From Brassica napus (taxonomy: Eukaryota; Streptophyta; Magnoliopsida; Brassicales; Brassicaceae), in the NCBI RefSeq assembly GCF_020379485.1, contig NC_063452.1, positions 56,565,338-56,629,337 of the forward strand: 64,000 nucleotides of DNA, given 5' to 3'. The notes beneath the pieces are model-generated. The model was not told the DNA's origin, made no database searches, and saw only the letters and a list, made by a program, of their open reading frames with translations. Positions 50,366-60,252 of this stretch are shown piece by piece (positions within the stretch are counted from its first letter, which is position 1; each line of letters begins with the position of its first letter). A program made the translations under genes and the position numbers.

Positions 50366-50903
50366 AAAAAATAGTTAAAGATCTTTAGTTATATGCGTTG
50401 TTGTGTGCTGGTGAACAGTGTGATACTTTGATTATGTTTTTTTCTTTCTCTTTTTCTTTTTCTTGGTTAATTTCTTAAGACTTATTTTTAGTTTCCATTA
50501 GTTGGATAAATTTTCAGACTCAAGAATCACTTCTGTTCTGTCTAATACAGAAAAGTTTTCATAAATTTAGTACTAATCAGTGCTCTATTGATTTTTCTCC
50601 TTATCCTTTTATTGTTACAAGGAGATGAGCCATGAAAGGTAAAACTTAACCAAGCCTCATCTACGTCCTTTTTTTCTCTTATGCCAAAATCGTTTTTCCA
50701 GCAACATAAACAATCTACAAAACCGATTTCTATTGTTCTATGCAGAATAATATCGCAAGAATTGTGAGAATAATTATTAATAAGGAAAGAATATAAACGC
50801 AAATTGTAAATTTCTCTTCGATGGGAACAACCCCCTTGCAAATTGTAAACGAATATCACATCTATCCATCATAATAAATATTCATATAATGAAATTTGAT
50901 GGA
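50366..50903. other. BBM 3' flank
   Basis: AT- and T-rich untranslated and intergenic sequence. I see no gene in it. Confidence 0.6.
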
Positions 50904-51469
50904 TTATATAATAGCTAAAGAATGTGGTGCTGGGATAATGTTGATACCTGCAAATTGCATGAATGCGCCCATCTTCTGATTTGCTAGAGTTTTTAGCATC
51001 ATGTCATTTGTTGTAGGATTTGGACCCAACCTCTTGTAATCACCGCAGGACATGTTATTATGCCATGGGACTTTGCAGTTGATGCAAAAGGGTTTAGAAC
51101 ATTTAAAGCAACATCTCATATGTCCGTTAGTAGATTTAGAGAGCTCTGATACCGACATTAAAGCCAAGCACATCGGGTTTGGGCAATAAACTCTGTCAAG
51201 TACAGGAATCGAGTCATCTTGGATCATTTGTTCCCACATCTTTTTTAGTTTAGGTGTCAAAAGACTGGCAAAACTTCTAAGAGTTGGCTTAGACTCGCAC
51301 TGATAATGAGGACATCTCAGTACTCTTCCCTCGAGTAGCATGGCTTCTACATACTGTTTCATGCACTACACAGAATTGATGACCGCAGCGACGGAAAGCA
51401 TCTGATCAACTTCAGAATCATCGTCAAAACATATACGGCATGTCTTCCTCTGAGAAGATTTCTTCGTAA
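50904..51469 (-). pseudogene. RBR-type (RING-IBR) E3 ubiquitin ligase fragment
   Basis: From the right, the minus strand reads SSQRKTCRICFDDDSEVDQM, the start of RING1, then loses frame: CGHQFCV is in another frame from the following CMKQYVEAMLLEGRVLRCPH. The main frame (51362-50904) carries the end of RING1, then an IBR domain (CPNPMCLALMS, MRCCFKCSKPFCINCKVPWH). It breaks off after MLKTLANQKMG, before RING2 with its catalytic Cys. The 5' side ends abruptly at the MITE at 51470. It cannot encode a working RBR ligase. The source gene is elsewhere and this is a translocated piece. Confidence 0.8.
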
Positions 51470-51666
51470 GACCATCATTAACCCCGGTCTTTTAACTGGG
51501 TTCTTAACTTCGGCTAAGAGACGGTTCTTAACTTTTCTTAGTTAAAAGCTAAGAACCGTCTCTTAAATAAGAGATAAGAGCCGTTACTTAGCCAAAAAGT
51601 GTAAAAAAAAAGAGTCAAATTATGAGTTAAGAACCCCCGGCTAAGAGACCGGGGTTAATCATGCTC
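51470..51666. mobile_element. Harbinger/Tourist-type MITE, 197 bp
   Basis: The left end GACCATCATTAACCCCGGTC and the reverse complement of the right end, GAGCATGATTAACCCCGGTC, match at 18 of 20 bases. The flanks are TAA on both sides, the PIF/Harbinger target site. The interior is self-complementary (agagacggttcttaac/gttaagaaccgtctct-type blocks). It abuts the RBR fragment. Confidence 0.85.
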
Positions 51667-53098
51667 TAAAGATCGTTCACGTATTGTATATGACTAGAAT
51701 TCAATATATAGAGGCCGAGATTAAGAATAAGACAAAGTTCACATCCATGTAGGATTATAGTACATTTGGAGTCCTATCAGGATAAGGATTCAATTTATTT
51801 TTTTCATTATTTTCTAAAGATAATTAACATTATTTTAAGATATAGTAGAAACTCTATAAATTATTTGAAAAATAAATTTATTAATATAATAAACATAATA
51901 ATTGGTGTTTTAGTTTATAAATGAATACATAGAATTAGTTAACAGTAGTTAAAAAATTATTAATTGACGAATATGTTTTATAAAAAAATATTTTGATTGG
52001 TTTTATATCCACCCAATATGAACTACTAATAAATTACAGACAATTAAAAACAGTTGATTTGTTTATCGTGTAAATCAAACAAACATTCATACGGACATAT
52101 GTTTACACAACTATTACATTTTGTGTTGTGAAGAATTCCATGTCTATGCTATTAAACAAACATGAAAACTTTGAGATGTATATCAATCAGTTGACATATA
52201 TCAAATAATTTCATATATGATATAGTTTAAATATACATATAACACCAATAGTTTGGTGTTAAAGAATGTAATGTCAACGGAACCAATCTTATATCCTTAT
52301 TAAATCTTTGAGAAAATATATAATTTACTACTAACTGAACCAATCTTTTATTCTTAATAAACTTTTGAGAAAAATTGGATTTCTCTTCAATTCTTTATTA
52401 CCTGAGAGACTTGTCTCCATATTTCATTGCCTTCAATTTTGAGTGATCATGTACATTCCAGTATCAGAATTAGTTAAGATAAAAAGTAAAATGTTGCAAA
52501 ACAACATATATATATATATGAATGCACTCACCAGTGATTTAAAAATCCTAATCTCTAGAATTAATCAATTATGGAGCTGTAAACCGAATACAAACACCAC
52601 CAACTCACACCATTGCAAAAAAATCATTCCATGTTTAAGTAAGAATTGAGTAACTTTTGTGCAATTTTAAAATTAAAAAGAGGAGTTTAAGCAAAAATTG
52701 AGTAATTTTTGTCTAGCACCAAAATATTCTGGTTCAACCTCTACAAAAGAAGAATATCATAAGAGATGATGATGGTAATGAGGACGACGGTGATGATAAA
52801 CATAATAAATGCTAAAAGCAAAGAGAGTGAAATACGTTTTTTCCCTCTAAACACACCAGAAACAAGCTAGTGATCTAGAGATATCAGGTGGAAAATCCAA
52901 ATGTGGATGAAGTTTGTTACGGCTCCAGGGAGCCTCCTCCTTATAAGTTACGTAGGTTATACTCAGTTTTTATGGAGATGAGTTTCCTTCGGTTTGTAAT
53001 GACTTCACTTTTGGACATCAAAACATAATAAATAACTGAAAAATCTTGAGGATTATTAATATCTGTATTTTTCATTCTATCTCTCTCATATTTTACTT
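51667..53098. other. AT-rich intergenic DNA
   Basis: AT-rich. From about 52860 the composition becomes more gene-like on the plus strand, leading into the kinase fragment, but I cannot define exons before 53099. Confidence 0.5.
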
Positions 53099-53390
53099 AT
53101 GATTGCTGCTGGAAAAGCTGTCCCTAAATTGCAGCTGGAATTTGGAATTGCTGTTGAGAGGGTGTATACATGATTTTTTATGAATTCTCTTGATATGGTG
53201 GCAGGTAACTTTCAGTTTTCTCCTTGATTTAGTTAAGTGTTACATATTCATGTTGCTATGCTGACGGTACTTCCTTTTTTCGGGATTCACGATTTCAATC
53301 ATGAAGGCTGATCAGTCAAAATCTTAGAACGATTAGATGCTCCAACGAAGGCTCCAAATTGACATGTTGGCACTGATGGTCCGTGAGATG
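53099..53390 (+). pseudogene. Dihydroxyacetone kinase fragment
   Basis: The plus strand reads MIAAGKAVPKLQLEFGIAVE and RVYT, then an in-frame TGA where the family has Gly, then FFMNSLDMVAG up to a gtaact donor. A second exon reads FTISIMKADQSKS, a stop, then LDAPTKAPN, a stop, then HVGTDGP. These are the consecutive blocks near the end of the DhaK kinase domain of plant dihydroxyacetone kinases. The fragment keeps an intron, so it was copied from genomic DNA rather than cDNA. It carries several stops and is non-functional. Confidence 0.75.
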
Positions 53391-53764
53391 TTGTTACCTG
53401 TTTTATATTTTGGTGACTTTTCTTCAAAACTCTTAGATACAAAATATTTGTGATGCATTGCATGAAACCGACCACCTGTGAGAGCCTGTCCGTTTATGCA
53501 ATCTTTTTCTGGTGGTGGGTAATACTGTAAGAGCCTTATATCTTCGGGAGAGACGAGACTATTTGGTGGTACCTTCGTCATCTTATATCTAGTGAACCTT
53601 TTAACATATGTTACTCGTCATGTCTATCTCTTGCGCAATAGATTTTGATTTTAAAGTAGGTATCAACTAGCAAGTGCCGCTGCTCTCAATTCAAGGCTCT
53701 GCCTACGAAGATCGATTCTATTACAATTTCTATCTGACAATAATAGTATACAAACACAATTCAA

Positions 53765-53841
53765 GGGAGGGAGGGAGGGAGGGAGGGAGGGAGGGGGAGG
53801 GAGGGAGGAGGAGAGAGGGAGAGAGAGAGAGAGAGAGAGAG

Positions 53842-53927
<86 letters not shown>

Positions 53928-53929
53928 GG

Positions 53930-53983
<54 letters not shown>

Positions 53984-54027
53984 AGATCTCTCTCTCTAGA
54001 TCGAGAGAGTCGAGAGAGAGAGAGAGA
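53765..54027. repeat. (GGGA)n-(GA)n-(CT)n compound microsatellite, palindromic
   Basis: A GGGA array (about 53765-53810) grades into (GA)n to 53880, then switches at gagatctc to (CT)n to about 53985, and ends in mixed cgagatct/gagagtcgagag to 54027. The GA and CT blocks are complementary, so the tract can fold into a hairpin of more than 40 base pairs. Confidence 0.95.
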
Positions 54028-54512
54028 TGGCTGCTATTGGGTGCGGAACTGTTGGTTTATTAGAGGCTGTAATGCTTGCCGGTCAAGCTTTCAAAAGAAT
54101 AATCCTAACATTAGTTTACTGATAATCCTAACATTAGTTTGTGTATATTAGCTTATATATTGGGGCATAGACATTTCTGGAAGTTTGTCACAAGTGTCAT
54201 TAGCTCTAGACAGTTAGCAACTAAGTATCTAAAAGCCTTGTACACGTGAGAGCATACTTTCGAAATGACAAATATAAAACGATGGAGATATGTAAGACTG
54301 AATTGCGATTAACAAAAGATAGCACAGTAGCAAGTATTTTTATTTACTACATAAAAGCATATGAAAATCGAAACACCCTCCACGCTTCTTCTCCACTCTC
54401 CAGCTTATTATTCTTCTTCCTTCAATACTTTTAGAATAAAAAACAATGTCAAGGTAAAATCAAAACTCATAGCTGAGTAAATAAGATGGAACTCAGAAAA
54501 GGAAAAGAAATG
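54028..54512. other. Intergenic DNA downstream of the microsatellite
   Basis: An ATG at 54027 opens about 20 codons of gene-like sequence (AAIGCGTVGLLEAVMLAGQA) that I cannot assign. The rest shows nothing recognisable. Confidence 0.4.
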
Positions 54513-55568
54513 TCAACTTGCCTTGGAATGCGTTAGGTTAAATGTGTGTTGAGGCCTAAGAGGGCCGAGCGGCCCGCGCCTGCGCCCGCGCCCGCGCCCG
54601 GACGTTAACATCTGACGTCTAAGCATGTCTTGATTAAGCAGCAAGTCCAACTCCTGCAGTGAAAAATCAGCGTAAGAGAGGGCTGTAGATATCATCAACT
54701 TTAAGATGAGAATAGAAGATTTAAACACATACATTTGATCGACCAAAGGGCAGGTTAGCAGGGTTAGTACGATCCACATTGTTTTTACTAGCATGCCTGT
54801 CCCACTCCTACATACAAACAAATATATATAAGACAAATGGTAAAATGTATTGTATTGAAACAAGCAGAGAGAGAGAGAGAGATGCTTACACCATATGCAT
54901 GTTTTACAGACTTGAGATGGGTGGTGAAATCTTCAAGGCTTGGGGCAGCAACAAAGCATACTTCACAGAACCAGGGAGATCCACCGATAAGGCTTGTTGT
55001 TGTTGCTGTTGTCGTCTCCTGTTCATCTGAGAACAAGGCAGCCCAATCCCACTGTTTACATGGGAAGGGTGTGGCTGCTAGGTCACGGTGAGGATATGCA
55101 AGAAGAATTCTGAATCCCTTATCTTCAAGCTCGGAAAGTGTTCCTGCTAACCATCCCAGTTGCTCTTGACCGTCTATGACCATCATAGTACCCGGAGGAG
55201 GGTTCTCGTCGGCCCAATTATACAAATCCATTTGATATTCTGCAGTAAAAAAAAAAGTAAAAGCTGAATCTTAAAATACTGATATCCAAATTAATTGCAC
55301 TATACACACAGACAAAGGAAGAAAGATTTAAACCGTCAGCGTTTTTAAGAGCGATTCCGATGGAAGAGAGCCTCCTCATGACGTCTTCGCCAGGGACCTC
55401 TGTTAGTTTGTTGCCAATGGCAGTGATTGAGATCTCACCGTTGCGGCGGACGTAGCCGGACTTCTCCACCGCCGCTTGTATTCTCTGAACCACCATAAGA
55501 GGATCATGACCATCTGGAATCGGACAGCTGCTGATGTTCCATAGCACCAACGCTTTCTCCACCTCCAT
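54513..55568 (-). CDS. NYN-domain (PIN-like RNase fold) protein of the crucifer limkain-b1/MARF1-like group
   Basis: Four coding exons on the minus strand: 55334-55568, 54890-55239, 54733-54807 and 54513-54653. They give 266 residues. A further 5'-UTR exon near 55682-55740 splices (AATCGAG/gtcagt to ttgcag) just upstream. The NYN core runs from VEKALVLWNISSCPIPDG through SITAIGNK, MVIDGQEQLGWLAGTLSELE and FRILLAYPH. Next come a C-x2-C...H zinc-finger-like piece (FCEVCFVAAPSLEDFTTHLK) and an RGRGRRRG Arg-Gly tail suited to RNA binding. Such proteins are a large crucifer family of presumed nucleases. Family members usually have an Asp where this has Asn (LWN rather than LWD/FWD). It is not part of the Arabidopsis order here, so it probably moved in. 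Confidence 0.82.
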
Positions 55569-56618
55569 GTTCTCGATTTGGTTCGCTTCCCCTGCAAAAT
55601 CAACATCATAAATCTCGCAGTTAGATCTAATCGACGACGATAGATTAGATTTCACACAGGTTGAATCATGATCACTGACCTCGATTCTGAAACGGCAAAC
55701 GATGAGCAAGCGAAGCGAGGGATCGGATGAATGTGAGAGGGAGAGAGATAGAAGAGATATAGATTAGGTCTAGCGGATGTATATATACATATTGGTTGCT
55801 TTCTGCCCATTTGTCAAAGACCCTTCAATAAATAATCTTTTCCTTTTTCTCTTTTTGTCAACAATACATAAATCTAAATACAGTAAATTATTTATATATA
55901 TACAAAATAAGTTACTTCAATGAAATATATATATATATTTGGAATTTACATATAAAATTAAGTGTGTTTCATATATAAAAGAAAAATTCTTTATGATAAT
56001 CCTAAAATGTTTTTGTCGCAAATATAGTCTGTAATCTATATTATAATGAAAAAGTTACTCTCTTCTCTTCTCAAGGCGACACATCAGCATTAGGTGGATC
56101 CCATTTTAAAAGAGTGTGAAAAAGTGTCAAGTCCATGGTTCGATCCCGGGCTATTAAGATACAAACACCGATATTTATTCCACTAAACTAAAGAATAATT
56201 TGTACATTGATGAGCGAAACTAATATATATTTATGAAGGTCAGAAGCCCTTGCTTTTTCGGCTTCTTTTGAAGGCCATACCTGCAAGTGTATTATGGATT
56301 TCATTTTTAAATGAGATTCATCACGTTATATGTAGAAAAAGCTCAAGTTTGCAATAACTATAGTTTTCCCATATTGTAAACCGTCGTCGTTTAACATGAG
56401 TTAGGGTTCTTTTCATCATTGTCTCAGACAGGTCTGAGTTACAAAGTTGCGCCATGTGTCTATTCGTAATCTCCGCATCTTAAATCGCTTGATCATAAAT
56501 GTTCCTAATTTATATATCCTCTGTAAATCTTATATATATGATTTCCGTCTTTGATGAACCCAATCTGCATCTCCACAAAACTCATTAATTCCACTTAACT
56601 TTAACCATCTTTTAGAAA

Positions 56619-57311
56619 ATGTCTCTTTCTACCTCTCCAGTTTCTCAAACCGGCGTCCCAGGGGTCCGTCACTCAACCTTCAAGTCTCTCCATCTTGGTC
56701 GTAGTAGTCAGAGCATAGCCGCTGGCCTCCTCCGCTTCTGGGATTCCCTGAACTTCAAAAAAGACAGTGAGTTTGTGGTTCTCTTCCTTGATGAAAAAGT
56801 AAGTTAATCTTCGATCTATCATACTCATTTAACATAATTGTTTTAATTAATTTTCTGATTCTTTGTTGAATAATATTATTTGCAGATTCCGTGATTCATA
56901 GCTTCATTTTTGCCGGACGTGCTAATCATTACATGCCATCTTTGAAAGCTGGTCTTATTGTGAAAGTCGGTCGTTTTGAGGTTGCTAGGTGCTCAAGCAT
57001 GTACAAGATAACTGATCATCCATTCCTCATTCGTTTCATCCCACCAACCATTATTGATGAAGTCATCACAAGTGCTCCTGAGATCAATTTTCAGTCATGA
57101 TTAGACTGTTCGACAATCTCCAAGTGATTGCGAACACAAACCTAGAACTCTCAGGTATATTATCATATTACAGCTGGTTTTATATTATGTTTCGATATCA
57201 TAACTGATATTTAAACTCGCATATGTGGTTGGTCAAATACGTTATGTCCAGGGTTCTGACCTCACCAAAGAAACATCTCGAGTCGTGATCCATCTTCTCA
57301 TTGACCCATAA
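56619..57311 (+). pseudogene. RPA70-like / DUF223 OB-fold single-strand-DNA-binding protein, decayed
   Basis: Exon 1 (56619-56798) reads to FKKDSEFVVLFLDEK. Exon 2 (from 56886) carries SVIHSFIFAGRANHYMPSLK, VGRFEVARCSSMYKITDHPF and LIRFIPPTIIDEV. A frame change near 57097 leads to MIRLFDNLQVIANTNLELS, and a third exon reads VVGQIRYVQGSDLTKETSRV to HLLIDP and a stop near 57311. This is the two-OB-fold start of plant RPA1-like proteins, which are often found in plant Helitrons. The exon 1 donor lacks one G (gaaaaa/gtaagt instead of aaag/gtaagt), so exon 2 follows out of frame, and a second shift follows later. It is non-functional as it stands. Confidence 0.75.
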
Positions 57312-58377
57312 GAAACAATGAACACACAATTCCCTTCATATTACTCTCTATATTGTGCTAACATCAATGATCAAAAATATTTCATATCCAAGATCTGTGG
57401 TCGTCTATTTATCTCCATTACTTATCAAACTAATTTCACACAAACCTTTATTTTACAGCTTAAAAGAAACCACAACAACCCAAACAATCAAAACACCAAA
57501 AACAAGAATCCCAAAAAAGACGAATCATTAATGATCACCTCTTTTTTTTTTGTCTAATCTTACAAATAAACTTCAAAACAAATATACCAAACCAATCACC
57601 TGAACTAAAAGTCAACGACACATACGTCGAGTCAGCTAAAAAAATACAAACTACACGACCGTTTAACAATTTACAAACTTACATTCGCAGATGCTTACGA
57701 AGAAGACGAAGACGGCAACCAAGATCAGTGAAATCACCTAAACGAAAAAGCAGAGTAAGTTACGAACTCTGATAAATACAACTAGCAATGATTTTTGTTT
57801 ACATATTACCCATCAACTAAAAGAGAAACAAACACATGCACAACAAGAGATACAAGAGACAATTCTTACAGACACAAAGGTGGCAACAACATCTCCACCT
57901 GCTCACTCCTCTTGTCTTATGAAAATAGCTTACATGCCCAATGTCAACAGGCCAATGCTATTGTTTCTTATGAGAAATACATAAATTCGTTAAAACCCAT
58001 TAAGACCCCAATACTCAGAATTGTAACTCATTTTATAGTTATTTCTACAATTCTTCATGTATTTATTTTAAAGGTCCGGTAAAAGCAACAAGTTTAAAAA
58101 TAAAATGAAAACCATATAACAAACATAATAAAAATAATAAAAATTATTACTTAATATACACAACTTACGCAACTAAACTGGAGAAAAAATATCCAGAAAC
58201 AAAAAGTACTCTCAACAACCTTAATATAATTTATGTACTCTCAACAGTACAAGAATCAAATTAAAAAAACAAACAAACAATAAGTCTCAATGACACAACA
58301 AGCAACACCACGAACTATATCAATCACATTACTAACCCAGTTTAGTCCTTCATAAGTGGAGAACAATGCCTACACAG
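57312..58377. other. Non-coding interior of the Helitron
   Basis: AT-rich sequence between the OB-fold gene remnant and the nested MITE. Short open frames have no recognisable similarity. Confidence 0.55.
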
Positions 58378-58593
58378 CAGAGCCGGTCCTAAGGAATCCC
58401 ATACCAGATTCAAGTTTAAAAAAATAGGCCACTCTTTTGAGTTTCGAACCCAGGTTGGGCCAAGAGAGTATGCAACATTCATATGTTGCCACCAGACTAC
58501 AGGTAATTTTTGAAAAATTGTGGCCGAAATTTTATTTATAATAATGAGGCCGGAAGCCACTGCTTCCTTGGCTTGGCCCAAGGGCCGGCTCTG
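58378..58593. mobile_element. hAT-type MITE nested in the Helitron, 216 bp
   Basis: The terminal inverted repeats cagagccggtcct and agggccggctctg match at 12 of 13 positions. The flanks are the perfect 8-bp target duplication CTACACAG (58370-58377 and 58594-58601). It inserted after the Helitron had formed. Confidence 0.92.
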
Positions 58594-58772
58594 CTACACA
58601 GTTCATCATCACAGCTCTAACCTTATAACAATTAAAAACTTGAAAAACAATGATTAACACAAAACGCAAAATTCACAACTACAATAACCCTAGATGAAAC
58701 AAGAATTTTGTCCACAACTCCGCGCTTGCGCGGGGGCAATGCTCCTGGTAATTAAAATGACCAAAAAAATTT

Positions 58773-58944
58773 GTACGTTCAGGCAGACTCTTGCAGACCC
58801 TCATCATTTCCACATTCGTCTTTACACTCCCAAAAAGAAAAACATGGTATAGTATATCTTTAGTAAGAAAAAACATGATAGCCTGAGAAGAGTTCACACT
58901 AATTGGACGAATGTTTTTGACATCTGATTTGATTGTTCGTAAGT
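58773..58944. repeat. 172-bp dispersed repeat, copy 2
   Basis: A direct-orientation copy of 38551-38722, of equal length. It begins 25 bases past the Helitron 3' end. Confidence 0.85.
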
Positions 58945-59357
58945 GGAACAACTAAATAGAAGAGTTAATTAGCTCAAAACCAATTACCGCTTTCCAAAAA
59001 TAGATTAATATTTGAAAATTTGTTTAAAATATCATAAATTAGCTATTTTTATGAAATGTTAAATTTGTTTAGCTATTATTTTTCAAAAATACATTCAATT
59101 AAAAATACCCTAACATTTGTGTTTAAAGTTTAGTGATTATTGTTTAGGGTTAAATATTTAAAAAATTGACTTTATAAATTATTATAAATGATTAATAAAC
59201 ATTTATAGATGATTTAGAAGAGTTAGAAATAACGTTTGAGATTATTTTACTTGCGATTCATTTATACGGGTCAATACGTATTGCTCTCCGAGATCCGGCA
59301 ATCTTTTTAGGGAAGTTTTATAGTATACAAGGTAGCAAATTATAGTTAACTGATAAA

Positions 59358-59745
59358 CCAAGAGAGGTACAATGGAGGAAACTTGTCTTGTTTCAAACAA
59401 GAGGAGGATCAGCACCGTTTCTTGAGCAGCACGCAGAGCCTCATGACTAATATTGATCAATCATAGCTCTGCTTCAGATTACTCGGTTACTGTTTGTGGG
59501 AATTTCCTTGGCAGCCCCGGTTAACTGTGATACTTTTCCCTGCTGCTGAGATTGCGTATAATGCAAGAAACCGTTATTACTTTGCTCTGCAGCAGCAGCA
59601 GATTCAGCAGTCGCCTGAAGGAGATTCTTCAGCGGCAATGTCGAATAATGTTGGCTCTAATATGTACTACCATGGAGAAGTGGGTCCAACGTTTACAGTT
59701 TGGAACGACACTTAGAAAAAAATAGTTGAAAGATCTTAGTTTTAT
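59358..59745 (+). pseudogene. Partial duplicate of the last BBM exon and 3' UTR
   Basis: From ccaagagaggtacaatggag the sequence follows the last BBM exon (compare 49945-50365) with deletions. It keeps the blocks for [33 protein letters not shown] and PTFTVWNDT, then tag and some 30 bases of matching 3' UTR. Several internal segments of the BBM exon are missing and the 5' part is out of frame with stops. The AP2 domains are absent. It is a decayed partial copy, same strand, 9.4 kb downstream of BBM. Confidence 0.93.
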
Positions 59746-60252
59746 GGTCTCAGCTCAGCTCTTTTGCAGTTGGACAAGGTCTTCTCAAAATCTTAGCACT
59801 TAGCAGGCATTGACACAAACTTCAGAGTCACATCAAAAGCAACAGATGATGATGACTTTGGAGACCTTTGAGCATTCAAATGGACAACTCTCTGCTTATC
59901 CCTCCGACAAACAGTCTTGATCATAAACATTGTCGGAGTTGTTACAGGCATCTCAGATGCTATTAACAATGGATATGTTTTGGTGTTCTCTCTTTGGTAA
60001 ACTCTTTCCTCTCCTTTTGGGTCATTGCTTCATAAAGGTCTGATGGGAAGACAGAGTAAAAGATTCACAGATGTGCAGAATAAAAGATTTACAGATGACT
60101 TCTCAAAGGAAGTAGTTAGTTGCTTTTAACAGAGAGAGCCCGTGATTTTTTTTTCAACACTCACATCTCATAACAGCTTCAAGCTGAATATCAATTGATA
60201 AAACATTAAAAACATGAAAAGCCTGAGTTTGTTTAGTACAAGTCTCACTCTC
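59746..60252. other. Intergenic DNA
   Basis: The 3' flank of GCP2 and of the BBM duplicate. Nothing recognisable. Confidence 0.55.

Larger units (their letters stand above)
56035..58748 (+). mobile_element. Helitron carrying an RPA/OB-fold gene, 2714 bp
   Basis: The 5' terminus TCTATATTATAATGAAA follows an A. The 3' side has a hairpin with stem ctccgcgc/gcgcgggg (58718-58735), nine bases before CTGG (a CTRR end), followed by T. Both ends and the A/T site fit the Helitron rules. Inside lie a decayed OB-fold gene (56619-57311) and a nested hAT MITE (58378-58593). There is no Rep/helicase frame, so the element is non-autonomous. Confidence 0.72.

Noticed and set aside
53333..53581. 82-codon minus-strand frame
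   Set aside because: Overlaps the end of the plus-strand kinase fragment and shows no family features.
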